DNA from: Hamadaea tsunoensis DSM 44101
Lineage (GTDB): Bacteria; Actinomycetota; Actinomycetes; Mycobacteriales; Micromonosporaceae
DNA length: 64,000 nt
Direction: 5' to 3'
Assembly: GCF_000428945.1 (NCBI RefSeq)
Contig: NZ_AUAX01000003.1
Location: 434,001-498,000, forward strand
The position numbers and the translations under genes were made by a program. This document shows, in pieces, positions 45,744 to 54,607 of the stretch; the first letter of the stretch is position 1, and every line of letters starts with the position of its first letter. Under the pieces are notes generated by a model. That model made no database searches and had not been told where the DNA came from. It worked only from the letters and a program-made list of their open reading frames with translations.

Positions 45744-46420
45744 GGATGGTCCCGCAGGTACTCGAGCTGGGCCCGGACCGTCCACTCGGCGGCGATCAGG
45801 ATGGCCGGGTCGACGTCGGCGTAGACGATCTTCACGACGTCCTCGGGCGACTCGGCGCCCCGGCGGAGCGCGTCGCGGACCTGCTCCAGCCGCTCCAGAC
45901 GGTGATCGAGCAGCCAGCGGGCGGCGGCCGCGCAGTCCGGCAGGACCGGCCCGTGCCCCGGCAGCACCATGACCCCGTCGAGCCCGCTGAGCGTCCGCAA
46001 CGTCTCCAGGTACGCCGCGACGTCGCCGTCCGGCCACATCACGACGCTGCTGCCCCGGCCGAGGATCGTGTCCCCCGTGAAGATCACTCGATCGCCGCCC
46101 CGGGAGACGAGGAAGCTGACGGAATCGCGGGTGTGTCCCGGTGTCGGCAGCACCTCGATCCCTTCGACCTCGGCGACCTCGGTCGCCCCGGTGATCTCCA
46201 CCAGCCGTGGTACGCCCTCGACGTGGTCGATGTGGCGATGCGTCACGAGGATCGACCGGACCGGGCCGATCTCGCCCAGGTGCGCCTCGTCGGCCGGCCC
46301 CGGGTCGATGACGGTGGTGCCGTCCAGCACCCACGTGTTGGTGCCGTCCAGGGTCATCGGTCCGGGATTGGGCGCGAGCAGATGACGAACATGGCTCGGC
46401 AGCCCAACCCCGGTAGTCAC
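45740..46420 (-). CDS. Metallo-beta-lactamase-fold hydrolase
   Basis: 226 residues. The metal-binding signature is T-H-R-H-I-D-H (residues 59-65), followed by His in PTPGHTRDS and Asp in FTGDTILG, then VLPGHGPV. The architecture matches the RNase Z/glyoxalase-II-like branch with a C-terminal helical tail. Substrate unknown. It is the first gene of the MBL-cyclase-kinase series on this strand, with ATGA coupling to the cyclase. Confidence 0.88.
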   Translation of the reverse strand: MTTGVGLPSHVRHLLAPNPGPMTLDGTNTWVLDGTTVIDPGPADEAHLGEIGPVRSILVTHRHIDHVEGVPRLVEITGATEVAEVEGIEVLPTPGHTRDSVSFLVSRGGDRVIFTGDTILGRGSSVVMWPDGDVAAYLETLRTLSGLDGVMVLPGHGPVLPDCAAAARWLLDHRLERLEQVRDALRRGAESPEDVVKIVYADVDPAILIAAEWTVRAQLEYLRDHP

Positions 46421-46472
46421 GTCACGATGTTACGTCGCGGCTGTGACACCCACCCTCGCTCGGACGGACGCC

Positions 46473-46934
46473 TCAGGCGGACACCTCGGCGATGACCTCG
46501 ACCTCGACCGGCGCGCCGAGCGGCAGCTCCGCGACACCGACCGCACTGCGCGCGTGTACGCCGGCCGCCCCCAGCACCTCGCCGAACAGCTCGGACGCGC
46601 CGTTGACCACGCCGGGCTGACCGGTGAAGCCGGGTGCGCTGGCGACGAAGCCGGTCACCTTGACGATCCGGACGATCTTGTCCAGATCGGCGACCGACGC
46701 GATCGCGGCCAGCGCGTTGAGCGCGCAGCGCTGGGCGAGCGGCTTGGCGTCCTCGGCCGAGACCTCGGCCCCGACCTTGCCGGTGGCCAGCAGCTTGCCG
46801 TCGGCCATCGGCAGCTGGCCGGACACGTAGACATAGTTGCCTGACCGGACGGCCGGCACGTACGCCGCCACCGGCGGGACCACGTCGGGCAGCTTCAGGC
46901 CGAGCTCGGCGAGCCGGGCGTGCACGTCGGTCAT
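46473..46934 (-). CDS. RidA/YjgF-family enamine/imine deaminase
   Basis: 153 residues from ATG 46934 (a GTG one codon upstream is also possible). It carries the RidA motif YVYVSGQLPMADG and the catalytic-type Arg in the C-terminal half. The family destroys reactive enamine intermediates of PLP enzymes. AAGGAG precedes the ATG by six bases. It overlaps the stop of the small DUF4177 gene by one base (TGATG), the usual actinobacterial pair. Confidence 0.88.
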   Translation of the reverse strand: MTDVHARLAELGLKLPDVVPPVAAYVPAVRSGNYVYVSGQLPMADGKLLATGKVGAEVSAEDAKPLAQRCALNALAAIASVADLDKIVRIVKVTGFVASAPGFTGQPGVVNGASELFGEVLGAAGVHARSAVGVAELPLGAPVEVEVIAEVSA

Positions 46935-47092
46935 CACTGCTCCTTAGGGCGCTTCAGGTACGCCACGAGCTGCTCCGGGTTCGGTCCCGGCACGACGGTG
47001 ACCAGTTCCCAGCCGTCGGCGCCCCAGTTGTCGAGGATCTGCTTGGTCGCGTGCACGAGCAACGGCACGGTCGCGTACTCCCACCTTGTCAT
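46934..47092 (-). CDS. DUF4177-family small protein (52 residues)
   Basis: Reads MTRWEYATVPLLVHATKQIL...LVAYLKRPKEQ, an alpha/beta protein typical of DUF4177. ATG 47092 to stop 46936, coupled to RidA by TGATG. Function unknown; the family usually sits with RidA in actinobacteria. No ribosome-binding site stronger than an AGG-like stretch is visible. Confidence 0.8.
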   Translation of the reverse strand: MTRWEYATVPLLVHATKQILDNWGADGWELVTVVPGPNPEQLVAYLKRPKEQ

Positions 47093-47197
47093 GAGGACAA
47101 AGTATCGGGACCGGTTCGACGGAAACAGCGCGGAACCCCGTCGGCTCGCCGGTGATCGCGCCCGGCGCCCGGGGCTGTACGCGTAGCCTGCTCCCGC

Positions 47198-47203
47198 TAT
47201 GCT
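47198..47203 (+). promoter_or_regulatory. Probable -10 of the Pro-rich membrane protein gene
   Basis: TATGCT lies 34 bases before the ATG 47237, with a weak -35 CTGTAC at 47175-47180 (17-base spacer). A GGGGAG ribosome-binding site occurs at 47222-47227. Confidence 0.4.
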
Positions 47204-47236
47204 GGGCGGCCTTACGACACTGGGGAGTCAAAGCAC

Positions 47237-48424
47237 ATGACCGAGCCGCACGGCCCGACGGAGCCGACTCCGGCCGCGGGCGCGTACCAGCCTCCGGCCG
47301 ACCCTTATTCGCCGCCGGCCGACGCTCCGCCGACGCCGCCCGTGTGGCCGGCCGCCGAGAGCCCGGCGACGCCGCCCGCCGCTCCGGTCCCGCCCGCGAC
47401 CTGGCCTGCTCAGGTTCCCCCGGCAGCGACCGGCCCGGTTCCCCCGGTGGCCTCCGCGCCGCCCGCGTCCGTGCCGCCGGTCCCGCCCGTAGCGTCGGCG
47501 CCCCCGGCCGGCCAGTACCCGCCGCCCGCCGGCCAGTACCCGCCCGCCGCTCAGTACCCGCCCGCCGCGGTGCCGCCGGCCGCCGAGCCGACCCAGCCCG
47601 CGCCCGCCGCGTGGCCGCCGGCCGGCCAGACCGCCCCGATCCCGCCGGCAGGGACGCCCGGTACGGCGCCGACCGCGGCGTACCCGACTCCCTACGGCGG
47701 CCAGCCGGCCGGCCCCTACCCGCCGCAACCGGGCCAGGCCACCGCGCCGCTGCCGGGCCAGCCGCCGTACGCGGGCGCTCCCGGTCAGCCGGCCTACCCG
47801 GGCCAGCCCCAATACCCCGGCCAGCCCCAGTACGCCGGCCAGCCGACCTACGCCGGGCAGCCGGGCCAGCCGGGCGTGCCGACGACCGGTGTCCCCTACC
47901 CGACGAGCGGTTACCCCGGTTCGGGCGTGCCCGCCGGCTACCCGTACGCGGTCGCGCCGGAGCCGCCCAAGAAGAAGAGCAAGGGCCTGCTCATCACGCT
48001 GATCGTGCTCGGCGTGGTGCTGGTCCTCTGCGTCGGCGGCGGCACCGCCGCGTACTTCGCCGTGGGCCGCAACGGGCAGGGTGGCCAGGGTGCCGCCGAT
48101 CCCAAGACGGCCGCCGGCGACTTCATGACCGCCTTCTACAAGGACCAGAGCTCCACGAAGGCGGCCACCACGGTCTGCAAGCAGGCGCGCGACGACAAGG
48201 CGATCGCGGCGCAGATCAAGTCGATCCGCGACCTGTCGAGCACCTACAGCAACCCGACCTTCGCCTGGGAGACCCCCACGGTCTCCGACCAGACCGAGGA
48301 CTCGGCCAAGGTCGACGTGAAGCTGACCATGAACACGGCCGACGAGAAGGTCAGCCACCAGGAGCTCGTCCTGACGACCATCAAGGACAACGGCTGGTGG
48401 GTCTGCGACGTCACCACCAAGTGA
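47237..48424 (+). CDS. Proline-rich single-span membrane protein with extracytoplasmic domain
   Basis: 395 residues. Residues 1-240 are a low-complexity Pro/Gln/Ala/Tyr tail ([16 protein letters not shown]-type repeats) on the cytoplasmic side. [10 protein letters not shown] precedes one membrane helix (about 247-270). The remaining 120 residues are an extracytoplasmic alpha/beta domain resembling DUF4878/NTF2-like lipid-side domains of Mce-associated proteins, by shape only. It is not EccB. The repeat uses GCC-rich codons (TAC-CCG), in contrast to dacB. Confidence 0.8.
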   Translation: MTEPHGPTEPTPAAGAYQPPADPYSPPADAPPTPPVWPAAESPATPPAAPVPPATWPAQVPPAATGPVPPVASAPPASVPPVPPVASAPPAGQYPPPAGQYPPAAQYPPAAVPPAAEPTQPAPAAWPPAGQTAPIPPAGTPGTAPTAAYPTPYGGQPAGPYPPQPGQATAPLPGQPPYAGAPGQPAYPGQPQYPGQPQYAGQPTYAGQPGQPGVPTTGVPYPTSGYPGSGVPAGYPYAVAPEPPKKKSKGLLITLIVLGVVLVLCVGGGTAAYFAVGRNGQGGQGAADPKTAAGDFMTAFYKDQSSTKAATTVCKQARDDKAIAAQIKSIRDLSSTYSNPTFAWETPTVSDQTEDSAKVDVKLTMNTADEKVSHQELVLTTIKDNGWWVCDVTTK

Positions 48425-48448
48425 CCAGCTCGGACCACCTGGTAATCG

Positions 48449-48574
48449 GCTCGGCCACAGGTCTGTGCGCCGAACGTGATTGCGGGCGCCCGCGTCCCGC
48501 AAGGCACCACAGCTCGGCCACAGGTCTGTGCGCCGAACGTGATTGCGGGCGCCCGCGTCCCGCAAGGCATCACT
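48449..48574. repeat. 63-bp tandem duplication
   Basis: Two adjacent copies (48449-48511 and 48512-48574) differ at two of 63 positions. Each contains CACAG-GT-CTGTG and the 12-bp palindrome GCGGGCGCCCGC within a larger TTGCGGG...CCCGCAA stem. They fill the gap between the Pro-rich membrane gene and the first ArsA-like gene. Non-coding on both strands in any convincing way. Confidence 0.9.
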
Positions 48575-48619
48575 GCCTTGCCGGGGCCGCGGGGAGTTCG
48601 AGCAGGTAGCCTCATCGGA

Positions 48620-49600
48620 GTGGTGACTTCCGCGAGCACGTCGAGCGGGCCGGCCGGATCGTGGCCGGCCCGCCTGCACGTGGTCACGGGCAAGGGCGGC
48701 GTCGGCAAGACCACGGTCGCCGCCTCGCTCGCCCTCGCCCTGGCCGCCGGCGGCCATCGCACGCTGCTCGTCGAGGTCGAGGGGCGGCAGGGCATCGCCC
48801 AGCTCTTCGGCCGCGATCCGCTGCCGTACGCCGAGCGCCTCATCGCGACCACCCCCGGCGGCGGCGAGGTCCGCGCCCTCGCGGTGGACGCCGAGGAGGC
48901 GCTGCTGGAGTATCTGGCGCTGTTCTACCGGCTCGGCGCCGCCGGTCGCGCGCTGCGCAAGGTCGGCGCGGTCGACTTCGCCACGACCATCGCCCCCGGC
49001 CTGCGCGACGTGCTGCTCACCGGCAAGGTCAAGGAGGCGACGACGCGTACCGACGAGCAGGGCCGCCGCCGCTATCACGCCGTGGTCCTGGACGCCCCGC
49101 CCACCGGCCGCATCGGGCGCTTCCTCAACGTCACCGCCGAGGCCGCCAAGCTCGCCAAGATGGGCCCGATCAAGTCGCAGAGCGACGGCGTCACCGCCCT
49201 GCTGCGCTCCCCGATGACCTCCGTCCACGTGGTCACCCTCCTGGAGGAGATGCCCGTGCAGGAGTCGCTCGACGCCGTCGCCGAACTGCGCGGCCTGGGC
49301 ATCCCGGTGGGCAAGGTGATCGTCAACTGCGCCCGTCCCGCGCTTTTCCCGGGCGTACGCAAAGTGCCGCAGACGGAGCTCAAGCGCGGCCTGGCCGCGG
49401 CCGGCCTGGCGGCCGACAAGGCGACGGTCGTCGGGCTGCAGCGGGAGGCGCAGGCGTACCTGGCCCGGCGGGATGTCGAGGCGACGCTGCGCGACGAGCT
49501 GACCGAACTCGGCCGGCCCATGGTCGAACTGCCGCTGCGCCCCGGTGGGGTGGATCTGACCGCGCTGAAGGACTTCGCGACGACGTTGGCGGCCTCATGA
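48620..49600 (+). CDS. ArsA/GET3-like P-loop ATPase, first of a pair
   Basis: 326 residues with start GTG 48620 (GTG 48623 is also possible). Deviant Walker A GKGGVGKTTVAA near the N-terminus and switch-I DAPPTGRI are the signature of the ArsA/GET3 SIMIBI ATPases. A TAGCCT hexamer 10 bases upstream of the GTG suggests a leaderless transcript. Homologous to the SCO3577/SCO3578-type pair next to wblA in Streptomyces; their client is unknown. ATGA overlap with the second ATPase gene. Confidence 0.9.
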   Translation: MVTSASTSSGPAGSWPARLHVVTGKGGVGKTTVAASLALALAAGGHRTLLVEVEGRQGIAQLFGRDPLPYAERLIATTPGGGEVRALAVDAEEALLEYLALFYRLGAAGRALRKVGAVDFATTIAPGLRDVLLTGKVKEATTRTDEQGRRRYHAVVLDAPPTGRIGRFLNVTAEAAKLAKMGPIKSQSDGVTALLRSPMTSVHVVTLLEEMPVQESLDAVAELRGLGIPVGKVIVNCARPALFPGVRKVPQTELKRGLAAAGLAADKATVVGLQREAQAYLARRDVEATLRDELTELGRPMVELPLRPGGVDLTALKDFATTLAAS

Positions 49601-50700
49601 GCCCGTTGGACATCGACGAGCTGTTGAGCAACCCCGGCATCCGGATCGTCGTGTGCTGCGGGTCCGGCGGGGTCGGCAAGACCACCACCGCCGCCGCGCT
49701 GGCGTTGCGGGCCGCCGAGGTGCACGGGCGGCGTACGGTCGTGCTGACGATCGACCCGGCCCGGCGGCTGGCCCAGTCGCTCGGCCTCACCGAGCTGGAC
49801 AACACGCCCCGGCTGGTCCCGGGCACGAAGTCCGGCGACGGTGGCGAGCTCAACGCGATGATGCTCGACATGAAGCGGACCTTCGACGAGGTCGTGGCCG
49901 CGCACACCGAGCCGCGCCGGGCCGCCGAGATCTTCGCCAACCCCTTCTACCAGGCCATGAGCTCGACCTTCGCCGGTACGCAGGAGTACATGGCGATGGA
50001 GAAGCTGAGCCAGTTGCGGGCGGCGGACACCTGGGACCTGATCGTGGTGGATACGCCGCCGTCCCGGTCCGCCCTGGACTTCCTCGACGCCCCCGCCCGG
50101 CTGGGCAGGTTCCTCGACGGCCGGATGCTGCGCCTGTTCCTCGCCCCGGCGAAGGCCGGCGGACGCAGCGTGTTCAACCTGGTCACCGCCGGTTTCGGGA
50201 TGGTCTCCAAGACGGTCCAGAAGATTCTCGGCGCCCAGCTCCTGTCGGACCTGTCGGGCTTCGTGTCCGCCCTCGACTCGATGTTCGGCGGTTTCCGCGA
50301 ACGGGCCGAGCAGACGTATCGCGTACTGCAGGATCCGCAGACGGCCTTCCTCGTCGTGGCGGCCCCCGAACCCGACGCCGTACGCGAGGCCGCCTTCTTC
50401 GCATCCCGTCTCGGCGTCGACGACATGCCGCTGGCCGGGCTGATGCTCAATCGCGTACACCGGAGAGTGCTGCCGCTGGACGCGGAGAGCGCCCTGGCCG
50501 CGGCGCAGGAGCTCGACGGCGTCTCGGACCTGACCGCGGACGCCCTGCGGGCCCACGCCGCGGTGGCGCTGCTGGAGGACCGGGAGCGGGCGGTGATCGC
50601 GGGGTTCAGCAGCGAGTTCGCGCACGTGCCGGTGCTGGAGATCGAGGCGCAGGCGACCGACGTGCACGACCTCGACGGCCTGCGGTCGATCTTCGCCTGA
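49597..50700 (+). CDS. ArsA/GET3-like P-loop ATPase, second of a pair
   Basis: 367 residues. Walker A GSGGVGKTTTAAALA (residues about 22-36), switch VVDTPPSRSALDFLD. Not arsenite-pump subunits in the narrow sense, since no arsB is present; the pair is a conserved neighbour of wblA and has been discussed as a membrane-protein-associated ATPase pair. ATG overlaps the stop of the first ATPase gene, so the two are likely made together and may form a heterodimer. Confidence 0.9.
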   Translation: MSPLDIDELLSNPGIRIVVCCGSGGVGKTTTAAALALRAAEVHGRRTVVLTIDPARRLAQSLGLTELDNTPRLVPGTKSGDGGELNAMMLDMKRTFDEVVAAHTEPRRAAEIFANPFYQAMSSTFAGTQEYMAMEKLSQLRAADTWDLIVVDTPPSRSALDFLDAPARLGRFLDGRMLRLFLAPAKAGGRSVFNLVTAGFGMVSKTVQKILGAQLLSDLSGFVSALDSMFGGFRERAEQTYRVLQDPQTAFLVVAAPEPDAVREAAFFASRLGVDDMPLAGLMLNRVHRRVLPLDAESALAAAQELDGVSDLTADALRAHAAVALLEDRERAVIAGFSSEFAHVPVLEIEAQATDVHDLDGLRSIFA

Positions 50701-50707
50701 TACGCGA

Positions 50708-50731
50708 AGAGGGGAGCCGAAGCTCCCCTCT
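50708..50731. terminator. Bidirectional terminator between the ATPase and PBP genes
   Basis: AGAGGGGAGC (50708-50717), loop CGAA, GCTCCCCTCT (50722-50731). The perfect 10-bp stem sits 7 bases after the second ATPase stop and 11 bases before the convergent PBP stop. Confidence 0.85.
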
Positions 50732-50741
50732 CGCTGTGACG

Positions 50742-53249
50742 TTACGGCAGCAACTGCAACGGATCCGCGGGCAGGCAGATCGGCGGGCACTGCCAGATGC
50801 CGGTCCCGTTGTTGCGGGGCGGCGGCGGCTGGTTCGGCTTGCCCCCGCCCGGCGGAGGCGTCGCAGTGCCCTTGCCGTCACTGATCTGGAGACCGACGCT
50901 GCTGTTCTTGCTCGTCGAGCCGGACGGCGTCGTCCCGGCGACCGTGCCGGCCGGGCACGGCGAGGAGACCGGGGTGGCCTCGACGTTGACCGTGAAGCCC
51001 TTGTTCTTCAGGATCGACGTCGCGTCCGCGACCGACTTGCAGGTCACCACCGGGATGCTGACCTTGGTGCCGTAGATGATCTTCTGGCTGACGGGCTTGC
51101 TGAAGTTGACGACGGGCTTGCCCTTCACCCCGTCCCGCAGGGTCATCGCGACCGCCGGGTTGACGATGTCGCGGTGCGGGTCCTTGCCGTTGATGTGCCC
51201 GACGTCGTCGAGGATCCAGTCCGGGTCGGCGACGATGCCGGCGACCGCGAGCTGCTTGGTCATGGCGATCATCGACGCGGTGCGGTTGTCGTCGGTGGTA
51301 CCCGTCTTGCCGGCGACCGGCCGCTTCACGATGTTGTCGTGGACGTACGTCGCGGTGCCGCCGGTGCACTTGCCGAACGCCGAGTCGTCACCCATCGGGC
51401 ACCGGGCCATGTCGACCGCGGCCCGGGCCACGTCGGTGTCCACCCGCTTCTCGCAGCGCGGGTTGGCCACGTCGAGGTCCTTGCCGTTGTGGTCGGTGAT
51501 CTTCTCGACCGGGATCGGCTGGCAGTAGGTGCCGTCGGCCGCCAGCGTCGCGTACGCGTTGGCCATCTCCAGCGGCGTGTTCTCGGTGACGCCCAGCGTG
51601 AAGGCACCCCACTCGTCGGCGTGCGCGGCGTAGTACGCGTCGCTGCAGCAGTGGCTCGCGTCGCCCCGGAACTTCAGCCCCAGTTCCTTCGCCGAGGCGA
51701 CCGCGAACGGCGGCCCGACCCGGGCGATCAGCTGGGCGAAGTACGTGTTGACCGAGCGGCCGAAGCCGCCCCACATCGTGTGCGTACCGGTCATGCCTTG
51801 CGAGGCGTTGTGCGGGCACCACTTGTCCCCGCACGTCGCCGGCCCGGGGGCCACCACGTACGGCGAGGTCCACTGGTACGGCGCGTTGATCGTGTAGTCG
51901 AGCGGGTACCCGTGCTCCAGCGCCGCCACCGCCGTGAACATCTTGAACGTCGAACCGAACTGGTAACCGCCGTCCTCGGTGCTCATCAGCGGGTTGACCG
52001 TGTTCGGGTACGAGCCGCGGATGCCCTTGGCCGCCTTCGCCGGGTCGGTCGACAGCTTGTTCTGCGGGTTGTTCGGATCGTCGATCTTGAAGTTCCGGTT
52101 GACGGCCATCGCCCGCACCTTGCCGGTGCCGGGCTCGACCGCCACGACCATCAGCGCGTGCTTGTTGCCGGTCTTCAGGGCCGCCTCGACGTTCTTCTTC
52201 GCCGCGTTCTGGGTCGGCACGTCGAGCGAAGAGATGATCTTGTAGCCGCCGCTCTTCAGCGCCCGCTCACGCTCGTACGAGTTGGCCCCGAAGGCCGGCT
52301 CCTGCATCCACCAGCGCTGCAGGTAGTCGCAGAAGAAGCCGGCGTTGGCGATCAGCGTCGCGATGCAGCCGTTCGGCGCGGGCTTTCCCGTGATCTTGAG
52401 CTCGGTCGCCTTCGCGGTCGCCTGGTCCGCCTCCGAGATCGCGCCGGTCTCGTGCATCTGGTCGATGACCCAGTCCCGGCGGGTCTTGCCCTCGGTGAAG
52501 TTCTTCGGGTCGATCGTGCCGTCGTCGTTCACCGGGTTGAAGTCGCTCGGCGACTTGACCAGGCCGGCCAGGAACGCCGCCTCCGGGATCGTCAGGTCCT
52601 TGGGCTCCTTGCCGAAGTACACCTGGCTGGCCGCATAGATCCCGTACGCGTGGTTGCCGAAGTACGCGATGTTCAGGTAGCCCTCGAGGATCTGCGCTTT
52701 CGACAGCCTCTTCTCGATCGCCAGCGCATACTTGACCTCACGCAACTTGCGCGCGCTGGTGTCCTCGGCGGCGGTCAGGACCTGGTTGGGGTCCGTGGCC
52801 GCGTAGGTGATGGACAGCCGCACGTACTGCATGGTCAGGGTCGAGGCACCCTGCTCGGTCTCGCCGGCGTTCTTGTTGGCCACGAACGCGCGGGCGATGC
52901 CCTTCACGTCCACGCCGTTGTGCTCGTAGAACTTGTGGTCCTCCGCGGCGACCATCGCCTGCTGCATGACCTTGGGGATCTCGTCGATCGGGATGTCCTG
53001 GCGGTTCTCGTCGTAGATCGAGGCCAGCAGCGTCCTGCCGTCGCTGGCGTAGATCTTGCTCATCTGCGGCGAGCGCTTCACGGTCAGCTCGCTCGGCAGG
53101 TCGGCGAACGCCTGCGCGCCCGTCTTCGCGGCCAGCCCCGACATGGCGATCGCCGGGAAGGCCGCGGCGGCGACGACGACACCCGCGAGGAGCCCGCAGA
53201 TCAGAAGGGACAGGACGTTCGCGAACACGTTGTGGTCGCCCTTGCGCAT
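50742..53249 (-). CDS. Class A penicillin-binding protein (bifunctional transglycosylase/transpeptidase)
   Basis: 835 residues. Single N-terminal membrane helix (residues 8-30). GT51 glycosyltransferase domain with catalytic E103 in AAEDHKFYEH. Transpeptidase domain with S433-T-F-K436, S499-V-N501 and K648-T-G. A PASTA-like domain follows (about 715-775) and the tail is Pro/Gly-rich. The protein polymerises and cross-links peptidoglycan. ATG 53249 was chosen by the short basic N-terminus before the helix. Divergent from wblA across 422 bases. Confidence 0.96.
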   Translation of the reverse strand: MRKGDHNVFANVLSLLICGLLAGVVVAAAAFPAIAMSGLAAKTGAQAFADLPSELTVKRSPQMSKIYASDGRTLLASIYDENRQDIPIDEIPKVMQQAMVAAEDHKFYEHNGVDVKGIARAFVANKNAGETEQGASTLTMQYVRLSITYAATDPNQVLTAAEDTSARKLREVKYALAIEKRLSKAQILEGYLNIAYFGNHAYGIYAASQVYFGKEPKDLTIPEAAFLAGLVKSPSDFNPVNDDGTIDPKNFTEGKTRRDWVIDQMHETGAISEADQATAKATELKITGKPAPNGCIATLIANAGFFCDYLQRWWMQEPAFGANSYERERALKSGGYKIISSLDVPTQNAAKKNVEAALKTGNKHALMVVAVEPGTGKVRAMAVNRNFKIDDPNNPQNKLSTDPAKAAKGIRGSYPNTVNPLMSTEDGGYQFGSTFKMFTAVAALEHGYPLDYTINAPYQWTSPYVVAPGPATCGDKWCPHNASQGMTGTHTMWGGFGRSVNTYFAQLIARVGPPFAVASAKELGLKFRGDASHCCSDAYYAAHADEWGAFTLGVTENTPLEMANAYATLAADGTYCQPIPVEKITDHNGKDLDVANPRCEKRVDTDVARAAVDMARCPMGDDSAFGKCTGGTATYVHDNIVKRPVAGKTGTTDDNRTASMIAMTKQLAVAGIVADPDWILDDVGHINGKDPHRDIVNPAVAMTLRDGVKGKPVVNFSKPVSQKIIYGTKVSIPVVTCKSVADATSILKNKGFTVNVEATPVSSPCPAGTVAGTTPSGSTSKNSSVGLQISDGKGTATPPPGGGKPNQPPPPRNNGTGIWQCPPICLPADPLQLLP

Positions 53250-53489
53250 CCGGGTCACCGCCTCAGGATTCCAGGCTCGGGGGAAAGAGGGGGGCACCCC
53301 CTCGGGTTCGGACAGTCTACGCAGCAGCCTCAGGACGGGCAGCCACAGCTACCGCCACCTTTCGGGTGCTGGTTCGTTGGTCAAGACGCACGACCCCCGG
53401 CGTGTAGTTGCCAGTCCCAGAGCACGTTCCTCAACCTGAAGATCCACTTGGAGCACGCCGGAAACGAAGCGCGCAGAAAAATACGTTTA

Positions 53490-53523
53490 AGGCGATTTCG
53501 CCGACAACATTGCGTAATCGCCT
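53490..53523. promoter_or_regulatory. Inverted repeat in the PBP-wblA divergent region
   Basis: AGGCGATT (53490-53497) and AATCGCCT (53516-53523) flank 18 bases in the most AT-rich part of the 422-base gap 53250-53671. No other clear feature is seen there, apart from possible promoters. An operator for wblA is possible; BldD consensus is not matched. Confidence 0.4.
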
Positions 53524-53671
53524 GACTACAGAGCATGATGGTCCGGCGAGCAATGCCGCCCGTTGCGGGACTGACGGGGAGGAGGTCCGCGTTCGCCTGC
53601 CCTTTGCGCGGGGTCGGCGAAGGCTATGCACTTCGGGCGGCCAGGGGGAACGCGAGGGGGGACGTGACAAC

Positions 53672-53968
53672 ATGGGGATGGTTATCGACTGGCCCAGCCT
53701 GGCTGCGTGCCGGAACGGTGATCCGGATGCGCTCTTCGTACAGGGCGCCGAACAGAACGTGGCGAAGCGCGTCTGCCGGGGCTGCCCGGTGCGGTACGAA
53801 TGCCTGGCCGACGCGCTGGACAACCGCATCGAATTCGGCGTCTGGGGCGGAATGACCGAACGTGAGCGCCGCGCACTGCTCCGCCGGCATCCTCAGGTGA
53901 TGAGCTGGCGCCGCACCTTCGAGACGGCGCTCAAGGAACAGAAGACCCGGCAGCTCGTGCCGGCGTAA
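53672..53968 (+). CDS. wblA: WhiB-family transcriptional regulator WblA
   Basis: 98 residues. The four [4Fe-4S] ligands are C13, C35, C38 and C44 (C-x2-C spacing at 35/38), followed by the GVWGG turn (56-60) and a basic C-terminal region. Sequence and neighbours (two ArsA-like ATPases, PBP, GatB/YqeY, metallophosphoesterase) match Streptomyces coelicolor wblA (SCO3579), a pleiotropic regulator of development and secondary metabolism. GAGGGGGGA lies about 10 bases before the ATG. A strong terminator follows. Confidence 0.93.
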   Translation: MGMVIDWPSLAACRNGDPDALFVQGAEQNVAKRVCRGCPVRYECLADALDNRIEFGVWGGMTERERRALLRRHPQVMSWRRTFETALKEQKTRQLVPA

Positions 53969-53984
53969 GACGACTTCGACGATG

Positions 53985-54010
53985 GAGGGCGGCCCTGGCA
54001 GGCCGCCCTC
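53985..54010 (+). terminator. Intrinsic terminator after wblA
   Basis: GAGGGCGGCC (53985-53994), loop CTGGCA, GGCCGCCCTC (54001-54010), followed by TCGTCATTTC. Sixteen bases after the wblA stop. Confidence 0.85.
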
Positions 54011-54043
54011 TCGTCATTTCCGCGCTCTGCGGGTCGCTTGTCC

Positions 54044-54120
54044 TGTTCGACGGACCTTGTTTTGTTCGACGGGGTCCTCGTTCTTGTTCGACGGGGCCCT
54101 TGTCCTGTTCGACGAGGTCA
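54044..54120. repeat. Four-copy short tandem repeat around TGTTCGACG
   Basis: TGTTCGACG starts at 54044, 54063, 54085 and 54106 (spacings 19, 22 and 21), each within a T/C-rich unit of about 20 bases ending in a G-run. It lies in the convergent gap between wblA and the GatB/YqeY gene. No function is apparent; it is not a CRISPR array, as the spacers are short and repeat-like. Confidence 0.7.
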
Positions 54121-54582
54121 GAGGCCCAGGTGCCGGCGTACCTCGGCGGAGACGCGGCCGCCGTCGGCCCGGTCGCCGACCGCCGCCCGGGCGGCCTTCA
54201 TCGCCGGGCCCATCGACGGCTGGCCGGCGCCCTCGGCGATGCCCGCGGCCACGAGAGCGGCGCTCACAGCCTCGGCCAGCTCCGCGTCACCCATCTGCTG
54301 CGGCAGGTAGGCGTTCAGGACACCCTCCTCCGCCTTCTCCGCGGCGGCCTGCTCCGGCCGGCCCGCGTTGGCGAAGGCTTCGGACGCCTCGACGCGCTTC
54401 TTCGCCTCCCTGGTCAGGACGACGATCACCTCGCTGTCCGAGAGCTCCTTCTTGACCTTGCCGGCCACCTCGGCGTTGCCGATGGCGGCCAGCGCCATCC
54501 GCAGCGTCCGGGTCACGGTCTCGTCGCGATTCTTCATCGCGTTGCGCATGTCCGCGGTCAGGCGGTCCTTGAGCGTGCTCAC
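54118..54582 (-). CDS. GatB/YqeY-domain protein
   Basis: 154 residues, matching the whole GatB/YqeY family (helical bundle related to the tail of the amidotransferase GatB). Motifs such as MSTLKDRLTADMRNAMKNRD and YLPQQM are typical. The family's role is uncertain; it may bind tRNA. It is divergent from the metallophosphoesterase gene with 25 bases between starts. Confidence 0.93.
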   Translation of the reverse strand: MSTLKDRLTADMRNAMKNRDETVTRTLRMALAAIGNAEVAGKVKKELSDSEVIVVLTREAKKRVEASEAFANAGRPEQAAAEKAEEGVLNAYLPQQMGDAELAEAVSAALVAAGIAEGAGQPSMGPAMKAARAAVGDRADGGRVSAEVRRHLGL

Positions 54583-54607
54583 GCCGAATCAAACTACGCT
54601 GTCCGTC

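Noticed and set aside
47237-48424. EccB component of the ESX system
   Set aside because: It has the Pro-rich tail and single membrane span, but the extracytoplasmic part is about 120 residues, far too short for EccB and without its repeat motifs.
53408-53671. Upstream extension of wblA
   Set aside because: The frame is open but the sequence is Arg-rich and not WhiB-like; the standard WblA start MGMVIDW and ribosome-binding site lie at 53672.
54044-54120. Possible CRISPR array
   Set aside because: Units are imperfect, about 20 bases long, with no unique spacers and no cas genes nearby.
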